In this document: positions 54,988 to 63,994 of the stretch, in pieces
Position numbering within the stretch: position 1 is the stretch's first letter
How the letters are laid out: each line of letters begins with the position of its first letter
From: JBGQAS01 sp963699305
GTDB lineage: Bacteria; Chloroflexota; Anaerolineae; Anaerolineales; Anaerolineaceae
Direction of reading: 5' to 3'
Length of the DNA: 64,000 nucleotides
Assembly: GCA_963699305.1 (NCBI GenBank)
Contig: OY969431.1
Location: forward strand, 682,001-746,000
Program-made: the position numbers and the translations under genes
The notes under the pieces: model-generated
Database searches by the model: none
Seen by the model: the letters and a program-made list of their open reading frames with translations, nothing else
Told to the model about the DNA's origin: nothing

Positions 54988-57670
54988 ATGAACACAAAAC
55001 AAAATGAAGTGAACTTGACAGTCAATCCGATCCGACGGAGCGACTTTCTCCATTTGTTGGAAGTTGCAGTGAATGCAAAAGCTTATCGTTTTCTTCAACA
55101 AGCCACGATCAATTGGTTGGCAGTTTTTCCGGGCGATCTGACGGTTCAACGCTTTCAGGGGATCGCATTTGCAAAAAATGGCCGTTTATCTCAGGCGATT
55201 GACTTATTAAAAAAAATATGTGCACTCGATCCTGAGGATAACGAAAGCTTGAATTTTCTATTGAACCTAATGCAAGAAAGCGGCGAGAGAGAAATAAAGA
55301 ACATCGCTGGAAATTTATTTGCACTTGGTTTTTCACCTGAAATTGATTTTGTATTGCCGGAATGGGCTCTGAAAATAAAAGCCTTGAATTTAGCATTTGC
55401 AAACAAGGAATATCAGCAAGTTGAAAAATCTCTTCCCGATATTCTTTCTGAGGCAAGTAACTCAGCACTTGCAGGTTTATTGCATCTTAAAATCATTCTG
55501 CAAAAAAACGATCCGTTGACGTTACGTCAATTAGCTGAAATTTATCATGAAAGGTGGCCAGAATGCATCCAATTCCGATTGATCCTTGCTGATAGTCTTG
55601 TGAAACTGGGAATGAAAATGGAAGGCACCAGCCTTTTACATGAATGTGTGCATTACGACACTGCGGGGCAAGTCATGCAAAGGTTATTTGGTGCTGAGAC
55701 GAACTATCAAGTACTCTGGCCTAAGAATTTGGAAGTCCACCTGGATATTCCAATCCCAGCGGAAATCAACAGGCTGTTGGGATGGAACAAATTAAGTGGC
55801 GGAGTCACAACCAACAGCAAGATGAATGAAACAGAAATAAATTCGTTGGAAAACATTTCGCTTGAAGAAAATATAAGCGTTGGCATGAAAGTGGATGACC
55901 CAAACCCTGAATCCTCAGCAACTTTTTTCGATGTCAGTGCTGGTGCTGGACAGATGGTCGAAGAAAAAACAATTAAGAATATGCAATCCAGAAAAACCAA
56001 AAAGGAGCGAATCCCAACCAGCGATCCATCAGAGTATGAACGACTTGCCAAGAAATTACAAAAAGAAAATATTCCGCATGGAAATTCTCGATTCCCCATG
56101 TATGTGATTTTATCAAGTCATCAAAATCTTATGCATATTTATGGTGAAAAATCAACTGAAGTGATGGAAAATGAGATGGAACAACTGGCTGATGCAGTCA
56201 GCAAGCAACAAGGCTGGGGAGCATTGGTATTGCTTCCGGATCTAAAAACGAATGTCGAAAAATATAATATCGAATGTCTGCAACACATTGATCCGTGGAA
56301 GGTTAAACTTCTCTGGTGGATTTGGATAAAGCTTTGGCAAAGAAAGGTGAAATGATTGGAGGCACTTTTAATCGTTGGGGGGGACGAAATTATCCCGTTC
56401 CATCGTTTACCCAATCCCGTTTCAGACGGAGATGCTGAAGTCCTCTCCGATAATCCCTATTCAAATACAGATAACAATTATTTCATCCAGGAGTGGCCAA
56501 TTGGACGCCTCCCGGGAGAGCCAGGACCGGATGCAGGTCTCCTGCTTTCTCAATTGCACCGGATATTCAAACTCCATAAAAAAAATAGCGAAAGAACTAC
56601 CATTAAAACTATAGCTTCCATATTTTCACCGGAACGGATCGGCAATCTCACTGGATGGGGAAGAGGAAGAAGTTTTGGATATACTGCTGCAGTCTGGCGT
56701 AGATCTTCTCTTGCTGCATTTCGTCCAATCGGTGAAGGTAAGGATTTAAACGTTTCTCCACCATTCATGAGTGGGATTGTTGAAGCGCGTAAACTGTCCT
56801 ATGCACCTCTTGCATACTATAACCTGCATGGTTTGATCGATGCTCCTGAATGGTTTGGACAGAAAGACCCTTCCGAAAAACGTGGCAGCCTGGATTACCC
56901 AGTGGCGCTCAGTCACCTGGACATTGAAAAATTTACAACTATGCCAAAGGTCATTTTAAGCGAAGCATGTTATGGCGCGCATACCCTTGGAAAAACAGAT
57001 CAAACATCTCTGGCTTTGAAGTTTATTTCATTAGGCGTCATGGCATTCATTGGATCTACCTGCATCTCATATGGGTCAATTGCAGCACCTTTGATTGGTG
57101 GAGACCTTTTAAGTAATATGTTCTGGAAGTTCTTGAAAGAGGGTCAAACTGCTGGCGAAGCATTGATGCATGCAAAAATTGAAGTTGCGCGTGAAATGAA
57201 TCGACGCCAAGGGTATCTTGACGGAGAAGACCAAAAAACTTTATTATCTTTTGTTCTATATGGTGATCCACTTTTCCAGAAGAAGAAAATGAATGCGCGG
57301 TCGAAATTGATGATACGAGAGAATGGGCAATCAGCTTATATCACTGTCAGCCCTTATGATTTTGTTGAAGAAGACCATGCGAGATCCAGATCAGGAGAGA
57401 TTATTGCTAACGCTAAACAGATATTATCCAGTTATTTACCAGGATTGGAAAACGCGGAAGTGCAACTTGCCAAAGAAAGATACGGACAAATCGGAAAACC
57501 ACTATCTGGGAACCAAACTCCATCTCAATCGCATGTTGCCAAATTTAACAGACCGGACTGTAGTTACTTTTAGTAAAAATATCCAGATGAATAGTAAAAT
57601 AGCGACGCAATATGCAAGGATGACCTTGAGCCCGGATGGAAAAATGATGAAATTGGCAGTGTCCCGCTAA
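54988..57670 (+). CDS. TPR protein fused to gingipain-like (C25, caspase-fold) peptidase domain (frameshifted)
   Basis: About 890 residues. The N-terminal 250 residues are TPR-like (RFQGIAFAKNGRLSQAIDLL), then a Lys/Glu-rich linker. Two compensating indels (near 56313 and 56359) enclose LLLVDLDKALAKKGEMI, after which comes EALLIVGGDEIIPFHRLPNP, SDNPYSNTDNNYF and WPIGRLPGEPG, the entry strands of a C25 peptidase. The predicted catalytic dyad is His in YYNLHGLID and Cys in VILSEACYGAH. The domain ends GEALMHAKIEVARE and FVLYGDPLF. A third shift near 57507 leads to the true end TLSPDGKMMKLAVSR. Family assignment is by motif memory; CHAT or other caspase-like families are the alternative. Confidence 0.75.
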
Positions 57671-57687
57671 ACCCCATTTTATTTCAG

Positions 57688-57719
57688 AACAGCCACTGAG
57701 ATTGCACTCGGTGGCTGTT
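57688..57719 (+). terminator. Terminator of the sigma-54/TPR operon
   Basis: A 13-bp stem AACAGCCACTGAG/CTCGGTGGCTGTT (one wobble) with a 6-nt loop, followed by TTTATT, 18 nt after the TPR-peptidase stop. Confidence 0.85.
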
Positions 57720-57722
57720 TTA

Positions 57723-57751
57723 TTGCATTGGACAATGTCATCGCATATAAT
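57723..57751 (+). promoter_or_regulatory. Sigma-70 promoter of alaS
   Basis: TTGCAT (57723-57728), a 17-nt spacer and TATAAT (57746-57751), 38 nt before the alaS ATG and immediately after the terminator. Confidence 0.75.
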
Positions 57752-57788
57752 CAGTCCGAATCATGCAAGCTATTAAGGGAGTATTCGA

Positions 57789-60503
57789 ATGAAGAAATCT
57801 GGTTCTCAAATCCGTCAGGAATTCATCGAATTTTTCAAGGAGAGGAAGCATACATTTGTACCCTCAGCATCGCTTGTTCCCGGTGGAGATCAGACTTTAT
57901 TGTTCACAAACGCAGGGATGGTCCAGTTTAAAGATGTTTTTCTTGGAACTGATAAACGTCCTTATACCAGGGCAGTAAATTCTCAGAAATGTCTGCGCGT
58001 AGCAGGAAAGCATAATGACCTGGACGAAGTTGGCCGGGATGACTTTCACCATACATTCTTTGAAATGCTAGGTAATTGGTCATTTGGGGACTATTATAAA
58101 AAAGAAGCAATCGCCTGGGCTTGGGAATTATTAACTTCGCATTGGAAGTTGGATAAAGCAAAACTGTATGTCACCTGTTTCAGGGATGAAAAGGGAAAGA
58201 TTCCGACAGATGAAGAGGCTGCAGAGAATTGGAAAATTCAGCCTGGAATAATTCCCGATCACATTCTGTTTTTTGGAAGAAAAGATAATTTCTGGGAAAT
58301 GGCGGATACGGGTCCCTGCGGACCTTGTAGTGAGATTCACATTGACCGAGGTGAAGAAGCATGTGACAAAAGGAAGATAGCAGGTCATGTTTGCAAAGTA
58401 AACGGTGATTGCAAACGATTCATGGAGATATGGAACCTGGTCTTTATCCAATACAACCGGATTTCTGAGGATACTTTACAATCATTACCTTCTAAGCATG
58501 TTGATACGGGAATGGGTTTTGAAAGAATAGTATCAATCCTGCAGGGTGTAGATTCCAATTACAATACGGATTTATTATCACCTCTAATGGATGCTGTCCA
58601 GAAAATCGCGGGAACTTCCAGCAAAGACCGGGACGCTGACCCCACACCATATCGGGTTATTGCCGATCATGCACGATCTGCAACCTTTCTAATCGCTGAT
58701 GGAGTAGTTCCAGGAAATATTGGTCGTAATTATGTCTGCCGCATGATTATTCGGAGAGCGGCTAGATTTGGAACAAAAATTGGACTAACAAAACCTTTTA
58801 TAGCTCAAATTGCGGAAGAGGTGATCCGAATTTATGGCGATTTTTATCCTGAATTGAAGAAGAATCTAAAAAGTATTTCTGAGAATCTAACTCGCGAAGA
58901 AATTCGGTTTTCTAAAACCCTGGAAGGTGGATTAGCGAAACTTGAGGAATTGATGGAAAAAACCAAAACCATTGGGAATAAGGTTTTGGATGGTGATGAA
59001 GTTTTTGAGCTTTATGCTACACACGGTCTCCCATTGGAAATCACACGTGATATAGTCGGTGAGGAAGGTTTGGAAGTGGACTTTAAAGCATTTCAGACCG
59101 CACTCGAAGAACATAGGAAAAATTCCGCGACCGTTCGAGAAGATGAAATTGGTGAGGATGGAGTCATAGAGATGTATCAATTGCTTTCTGAGCAATTGAT
59201 TAGCTTGAATTCGATTCCTACTTTGGGTGTTGAATACGCCCCTTACGAGTCTTTTAATGTAAGTGGAAAAATTCTAGCGATCATTAAAAATAATCGACCG
59301 GTCTTGGAAGCAGCTTCCGGAGAAGAAATTGGAGTAATTCTCCCAAAAAGCTGTTTTTATATTGAGTCAGGCGGTCAAGTTTCGGATACAGGAATAATAA
59401 AAGAACAAATAAATGAAAAATGGACCGTGCAAATTAATGAAGTAGAAAAACCTGTGGCAGGGTTGATCGTCCACCAGGGAAAAGTTGTGAAAGGGACCAT
59501 TAGAGTAGGGGATCCAGCAATTGGAGAAGTCGATAAGAATAGACGCCGGGATATCATGCGTAACCATACTGCCACCCATTTATTGCATGCAGTCCTTAGG
59601 AAAATATTGGGGGATCATGCACGTCAGTCAGGTTCTTTAGTGGCACCTGAAAAATTACGTTTTGATTTTACTCATCCGGAGGCGCTTACTGAAGACCAAC
59701 TAACCCAAATTGAAAATCAAGTGAATTCAGCAATTCATTCAAATCTGGATCTGTTGCAAGTTGAAAAACCACTCACTGAAGCAATGGGAGAAGGCGCAAT
59801 GGCATTATTTGGAGAAAAATATGGTGAGGTAGTTAAAACAATCACCATTGGCGAAGGAACTCCTTTCTCATACGAATTATGTGGTGGGACGCATGTACAT
59901 AATACTTCCGAAATTGGGATTTTCTTGATCACTAGTGAAAGTCCTGTTTCTGCGGGAAATCGTAGGATAGAAGCGATTACTGGAAGGAAGGCCTATGAAT
60001 TGGTTCAAAAGAGGACGCGAATTCTTAACGAGTTAACAAAAAGTACGCATGCAAACATTGATTCCATCAATCACAAAATCAATGAATTAATCGATGAACT
60101 TGAAATTAATCGTAAGCAACTTACTCAAATGAAAAAGACCGCTGCAGAAAGTGATTTCCTGTCGCGGCTTGCGCAGATCGAGGAAATAAAAGGAATTAAG
60201 CCTTTAAGAGTCACAGTGCCTGATGCAAATGTTGAAATTTTACGCGCATTAGCTGATAAATTCCGCGAAAAGATCCCTGAAGGGGTTGCTGTCATTGCTT
60301 CAATTAGTGATGGCAAACCCTTATTAATGGTCTCAGTCTCCAATGGGCTTGTGAAAAAAGGTATCAATGCAGTTGAAATTGTTAAGTTTATTGGAAAAAC
60401 GATCGGCGGAGGTGGTGGTGGAAAGCCAGATCTCGCACAGGCAGGAGGAAAGGATCCTGCAGGCTTACAAGAAGCCTTAGTAAAAATCACGGAATATTTC
60501 TAG
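57789..60503 (+). CDS. alaS: Alanyl-tRNA synthetase
   Basis: Class II synthetase of 904 residues. Motif 1 to 3 region includes SASLVPGGDQTLLFTNAGMVQFKDVFLG and NYVCRMIIRRAARFG. The editing domain has the zinc-binding HTATHLLHA and CGGTH (both intact). The C-terminal domain ends with the conserved GGGGGGKPDLAQAGG. An extra Cys/His-containing insert (CDKRKIAGHVCKVNGDCKRF) lies near residue 190, as seen in some lineages. It starts at ATG 57789 with AAGGGAG upstream and has its own promoter and terminator. Confidence 0.97.
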   Translation: MKKSGSQIRQEFIEFFKERKHTFVPSASLVPGGDQTLLFTNAGMVQFKDVFLGTDKRPYTRAVNSQKCLRVAGKHNDLDEVGRDDFHHTFFEMLGNWSFGDYYKKEAIAWAWELLTSHWKLDKAKLYVTCFRDEKGKIPTDEEAAENWKIQPGIIPDHILFFGRKDNFWEMADTGPCGPCSEIHIDRGEEACDKRKIAGHVCKVNGDCKRFMEIWNLVFIQYNRISEDTLQSLPSKHVDTGMGFERIVSILQGVDSNYNTDLLSPLMDAVQKIAGTSSKDRDADPTPYRVIADHARSATFLIADGVVPGNIGRNYVCRMIIRRAARFGTKIGLTKPFIAQIAEEVIRIYGDFYPELKKNLKSISENLTREEIRFSKTLEGGLAKLEELMEKTKTIGNKVLDGDEVFELYATHGLPLEITRDIVGEEGLEVDFKAFQTALEEHRKNSATVREDEIGEDGVIEMYQLLSEQLISLNSIPTLGVEYAPYESFNVSGKILAIIKNNRPVLEAASGEEIGVILPKSCFYIESGGQVSDTGIIKEQINEKWTVQINEVEKPVAGLIVHQGKVVKGTIRVGDPAIGEVDKNRRRDIMRNHTATHLLHAVLRKILGDHARQSGSLVAPEKLRFDFTHPEALTEDQLTQIENQVNSAIHSNLDLLQVEKPLTEAMGEGAMALFGEKYGEVVKTITIGEGTPFSYELCGGTHVHNTSEIGIFLITSESPVSAGNRRIEAITGRKAYELVQKRTRILNELTKSTHANIDSINHKINELIDELEINRKQLTQMKKTAAESDFLSRLAQIEEIKGIKPLRVTVPDANVEILRALADKFREKIPEGVAVIASISDGKPLLMVSVSNGLVKKGINAVEIVKFIGKTIGGGGGGKPDLAQAGGKDPAGLQEALVKITEYF

Positions 60504-60510
60504 AATAAAA

Positions 60511-60534
60511 AAAATCAGGCTGATGCCTGATTTT
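60511..60534 (+). terminator. Terminator of alaS
   Basis: A stem AAAATCAGGC/GCCTGATTTT with a TGAT loop, followed by TTTTT. The A-rich left side makes it work for the minus-strand pilin gene as well. Confidence 0.92.
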
Positions 60535-60551
60535 TTTTTGAGAAATTGTGG

Positions 60552-60698
60552 CTAAATCCCAGTAATAATATTTTGATAAAGGGCATTGCTAATGGCTGGA
60601 CCTAACGCTGTGAGAGCAACGATGACAACTATTGAAATAAGTACCAGGATAAGAGCATACTCAATCAAGCCTTGTCCGCGGTATTTATTTTCATTCAT
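60552..60698 (-). CDS. Flp/Fap-type pilin prepilin
   Basis: A 48-residue prepilin. ATG 60698 follows GGGAGGA and gives MNENKYRGQGLIEYALILVL, then a single hydrophobic helix with ALTALGPAISNALYQNIITGI. The G/xxxxEY cleavage context (GLIEYA) and small size are the Flp hallmark for tight-adherence pili. The frame is open upstream to 60767, but homology and the ribosome site support the short form. No tad or prepilin peptidase genes are in the window, so the assembly machinery must lie elsewhere. Confidence 0.85.
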   Translation of the reverse strand: MNENKYRGQGLIEYALILVLISIVVIVALTALGPAISNALYQNIITGI

Positions 60699-60722
60699 AT
60701 CCAACAATCCTCCCACACGTAC

Positions 60723-60751
60723 ATTATGACGTGAAGTGAAATCCTTTTCAA
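60723..60751 (-). promoter_or_regulatory. Sigma-70 promoter of the pilin gene
   Basis: On the minus strand TTGAAA (60751-60746), a 17-nt spacer and CATAAT (60728-60723), about 25 nt before the pilin ATG. Confidence 0.65.
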
Positions 60752-60781
60752 TAGGAAAGCGTTGCAATTACATTACAAATG

Positions 60782-62257
60782 TTAAGAATATTCGATATTT
60801 TCTTCTGGAATCCAACAGCACAAAGCCAAATCTTTGGCAGCTTTCACTTCATCAAGCCTTCCTATAGGTGTGAAATGGGGAGCGTCTTTCAACAATTCTG
60901 GATGGAGTTTTGCCTCAACTGCAATCTTTAACAACGCATCAGCAAAAGCATCGAGGGTTTGTTTATTTTCAGTTTCCGTCGGTTCGATCATTAACGCTTC
61001 ATGTACAATGAGAGGAAAATAATTCGTGGGGGGATGGAAATCGTAGTCCATTAATCTTTTTGCCACATCGAGAGCGATCACTGTAGGTGCATCTGCAAAC
61101 TTGCCTTCCACCACGAATTCGTGCATACAGACTCTCTTATAAGGTAGTGTGTACTTTCCTTGGAGCTTGGCGAGTAAATAATTGGCGTTCAAAACAGCAT
61201 GTTCGGCAATTTTCTTTAACCCCTCGGGACCATGCATGCTGATGTATGTGAAAGCTCTTACAAACATTCCAAACTGGCCATTAAATGATTTCACTCGACC
61301 AATCGATTTTTCAGGTTTATGAAACCCGTACAAAGGAGGAATATCATCAGTCCCTTGTTCAGTAACCGTAATAATTGGATCAGGCAGATACCCGGATAAT
61401 TCTTCCGTCACGCCTACTGGACCTGAACCTGGACCACCTCCACCATGGGGGGTTGAAAAAGTCTTGTGTAAATTGAAATGCATGATGTCTAAACCGAGAT
61501 CGCCAGGTTTTACAATTCCTAATAATGCATTGAGATTTGCTCCATCTCCATAAACCAACCCTCCCGATTTATGGACGATTTCGATAACCTCGACTACATT
61601 TTGATCGAAGAGACCTAAAGTATTTGGATTCGTGAGCATCAACCCAGCAGTTGTATCATCGCACATTTTTCGCAACAGATCTAAATCAACATTGCCATTC
61701 AAATCCGTTGGGATGGTAACTACTTCAAAACCTTCCAAAGCTGAACTGGCTGGATTAGTTCCATGCGCAGAATCTGGAATGATCATTTTGCATCGTTTTA
61801 TGTCTTTTCGAAACACATGATATGCACGGATGATCGATACTCCTACGAATTCTCCTTGAGCACCAGCAGCTGGCTGTAGAGAGACGGCAGAAAAACCACT
61901 AATTTCCTTTAACCATTCCTGTAGATGATACATCAACGCCAAATTACCTTGGACTGTTTCGATGGGTTGAAGAGGGTGTGTATTTGAAAATCCTGTTAAT
62001 CGTGCAGCAACTTCATTCACCCTGGGGTTATATTTCATTGTGCAGGAACCAAGGGGATAAAACCCGCCATCAATGGAATAATTTAATTTTGAAAGGTGGG
62101 TAAAATGCCGAACAACGTCCAATTCCGACAATTCTGGCAATGGGAGAGTTTTACGGAGTAGATTCTCTGGGATTGGGAAATCCCCTACATCACTTATTGG
62201 GAAAGTGACTCCAGTCCGACCTTGAGATGATAATTCGTAAATGGTCGGCTCAGCCAT
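60782..62257 (-). CDS. gcvPB: Glycine dehydrogenase (decarboxylating) subunit 2
   Basis: The C-terminal half of P-protein as a separate 491-residue chain. It holds the PLP lysine (Lys265 in DIMHFNLHKTFSTPHGGGG), with the preceding GDGANLNALLG and ILSGFY-like GGFYPLGSCTMKYNPR. It decarboxylates glycine and passes the aminomethyl group to lipoyl GcvH. It overlaps gcvPA by 8 nt. No clear terminator separates it from the pilin gene. Confidence 0.95.
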   Translation of the reverse strand: MAEPTIYELSSQGRTGVTFPISDVGDFPIPENLLRKTLPLPELSELDVVRHFTHLSKLNYSIDGGFYPLGSCTMKYNPRVNEVAARLTGFSNTHPLQPIETVQGNLALMYHLQEWLKEISGFSAVSLQPAAGAQGEFVGVSIIRAYHVFRKDIKRCKMIIPDSAHGTNPASSALEGFEVVTIPTDLNGNVDLDLLRKMCDDTTAGLMLTNPNTLGLFDQNVVEVIEIVHKSGGLVYGDGANLNALLGIVKPGDLGLDIMHFNLHKTFSTPHGGGGPGSGPVGVTEELSGYLPDPIITVTEQGTDDIPPLYGFHKPEKSIGRVKSFNGQFGMFVRAFTYISMHGPEGLKKIAEHAVLNANYLLAKLQGKYTLPYKRVCMHEFVVEGKFADAPTVIALDVAKRLMDYDFHPPTNYFPLIVHEALMIEPTETENKQTLDAFADALLKIAVEAKLHPELLKDAPHFTPIGRLDEVKAAKDLALCCWIPEENIEYS

Positions 62258-63602
62258 GTTTCATCTCCCCAAGTACCCTGCACAATATATCGACGTCTTG
62301 CTTCGAATTCATTTCTGTTATTGCCAAGAGCATATGATTTTTTAGTTCTGGAAAATTACAGCCAAGATCAAATCCGCCTAGGATTCCATGATCAAGGAGG
62401 TGGGAATTTATTTCTTGCACAGAGGAAGGACATTTAACAACGAATTCATTGAAAAATGATTCCGACTTTAGAACCGTAAAGCCTTTTACTTTTGAAATTT
62501 GCTGAGCGGCATAGTGCGCTTTTTGATAATTAAGATTCGCAACTTGCCTTAAACCAGTTTTTCCTAATAAGCTAAGAAAAATTGTTGCAGCTAAAGCCAT
62601 TAATCCCTGGTTCGTGCATATATTGGATGTGGCTTTTTCACGTCGGATATGCTGTTCTCTCGCAGTAAGCGTTAGTACATATCCTTTCTGACCCTTCTTG
62701 TCAACTGTTTCACCCACAAGCCGACCTGACATTTTCCGCACATACGTCTTCTGGGTTGTGAAAAATCCAAGATAAGGTCCACCAAAGGATAGGGGGATGC
62801 CCAAAGGTTGCCCTTCACCAACCACAATGTCAGCACCCATTTCACCGGGAGATTTTAATAAACCAAGAGATATTGGATTCACTGCGACTGCCAGTAGAGC
62901 TCCAGCTTCGTGAACAGCGTGTGCTAATTTTGAGAGATCAAATACCCTGCCGAAAAAATCTGGATTTTGAACCATCACTAATGCGGTATCTTGATCAATG
63001 GAATTGATAAAATCGTTTGGGCTTGATAAAAGCGCGAATTCGTTTTCAATTCCAATGAGAGTCACATCTCGAAAACCACATAGATAGGTTTTTATCGTTT
63101 CCAAATAATGTGGATTGAGAGAAGGTGAAAATAAAAACTTTTTCCTTTTTCCATTGAAATTATGGTAAGCAAGGATCCCAGCTTCAGCTGCGGCAGTTGC
63201 ACCGTCATAATGGGACGCATTACTGACTTCCATGCCTGTCAGTTTTGCCATCAGGCTTTGATATTCAAAAATGGCTTGGAGGGTCCCCTGTGAAATTTCT
63301 GGTTGATAAGGAGTATAAGCACTAAAAAATTCCCCGCGTTGTAATAAATTGTCTATTGCTGCGGGGATGTAATGGTTATAAGCTCCTGCACCGAGGAAGC
63401 AAATCAAGTCTCGGGTTGAGTCGTTAGCATCAGCAAATTCTTGAATTTGACTTAATGCTTCCATTTCGGAAAGCGCAGAAGGTAAATTTAATTTTGGAAA
63501 TCGATATTTCTTCGGAACATCTGCAAATAGCTGCTCGATACTATCAACCCCGATGGTTTTAAGCATTTCCTGACGTTCAACGTCAGTGTGGGGAATGAAC
63601 AT
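62250..63602 (-). CDS. gcvPA: Glycine dehydrogenase (decarboxylating) subunit 1
   Basis: The N-terminal half of P-protein, 450 residues. It starts MFIPHTDVERQEMLKTIGV and contains FLGAGAYNHYIPAAID, SAYTPYQPEISQGTLQAIFE, EVSNASHYDGATAAAEAG and GEGQPLGIPLSFGGPYLGFF. The split PA/PB form is common in Chloroflexota, Firmicutes and archaea. Its start shares one base with the gcvH stop. Confidence 0.95.
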   Translation of the reverse strand: MFIPHTDVERQEMLKTIGVDSIEQLFADVPKKYRFPKLNLPSALSEMEALSQIQEFADANDSTRDLICFLGAGAYNHYIPAAIDNLLQRGEFFSAYTPYQPEISQGTLQAIFEYQSLMAKLTGMEVSNASHYDGATAAAEAGILAYHNFNGKRKKFLFSPSLNPHYLETIKTYLCGFRDVTLIGIENEFALLSSPNDFINSIDQDTALVMVQNPDFFGRVFDLSKLAHAVHEAGALLAVAVNPISLGLLKSPGEMGADIVVGEGQPLGIPLSFGGPYLGFFTTQKTYVRKMSGRLVGETVDKKGQKGYVLTLTAREQHIRREKATSNICTNQGLMALAATIFLSLLGKTGLRQVANLNYQKAHYAAQQISKVKGFTVLKSESFFNEFVVKCPSSVQEINSHLLDHGILGGFDLGCNFPELKNHMLLAITEMNSKQDVDILCRVLGEMKHG

Positions 63603-63994
63603 TAATGCCCCCGTCCCTGGCAGTATGCTTCGTAGGTTTTTGCGTCCATCAGATCGTCAATTTCTGAAGTTTTTGATATTTCAATTTTGGCAATCCAAGC
63701 TTTTCCGTATGGATCACTATTCAATGAATCCGGTGATGAGCTGATTGATTCATTTACGTCTACAACTTTTCCTGAAATTGGCAGATTCACATCTGCTGCA
63801 GCTTTCACAGATTCAACGGTCGCCAATGCAGAACCTTTATTAGCGGACTCACCTTTGGAAAACTTCACTTCAGCAAACACTATATCGGAAAGCTGAAGTT
63901 GAGCAAAATCAGTGATTCCGACGGTTGCAATAGTTCCTTCCACTTTTACCCACTCATCAGTTTTGGTGTATTTTAGATCAACAGGAATATTCAT
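63602..63994 (-). CDS. gcvH: Glycine cleavage system H protein
   Basis: Lipoyl carrier protein of 130 residues. It starts MNIPVDLKYTKTDEWVKVEG and carries the lipoylation site Lys64 in TVESVKAAADV. It shuttles the aminomethyl group from GcvPA/PB to GcvT. The order H-PA-PB is clear; gcvT probably lies upstream beyond the window edge, since the ATG at 63994 is only 6 nt from it and the promoter is not visible. Confidence 0.96.
   Translation of the reverse strand: MNIPVDLKYTKTDEWVKVEGTIATVGITDFAQLQLSDIVFAEVKFSKGESANKGSALATVESVKAAADVNLPISGKVVDVNESISSSPDSLNSDPYGKAWIAKIEISKTSEIDDLMDAKTYEAYCQGRGH

Noticed and set aside
56353..56358. In-frame TGA read as selenocysteine or readthrough in the TPR-peptidase gene
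   Set aside because: The 40 codons before it make no sense in that frame (Trp/Lys-rich), while a neighbouring frame reads LLLVDLDKALAKKGEMI. Two compensating indels explain it better, and no SECIS-like structure is visible.
60699..60767. Longer start of the pilin ORF
   Set aside because: The extension overlaps a good promoter and lacks homology; ATG 60698 has GGGAGGA and gives the family start.
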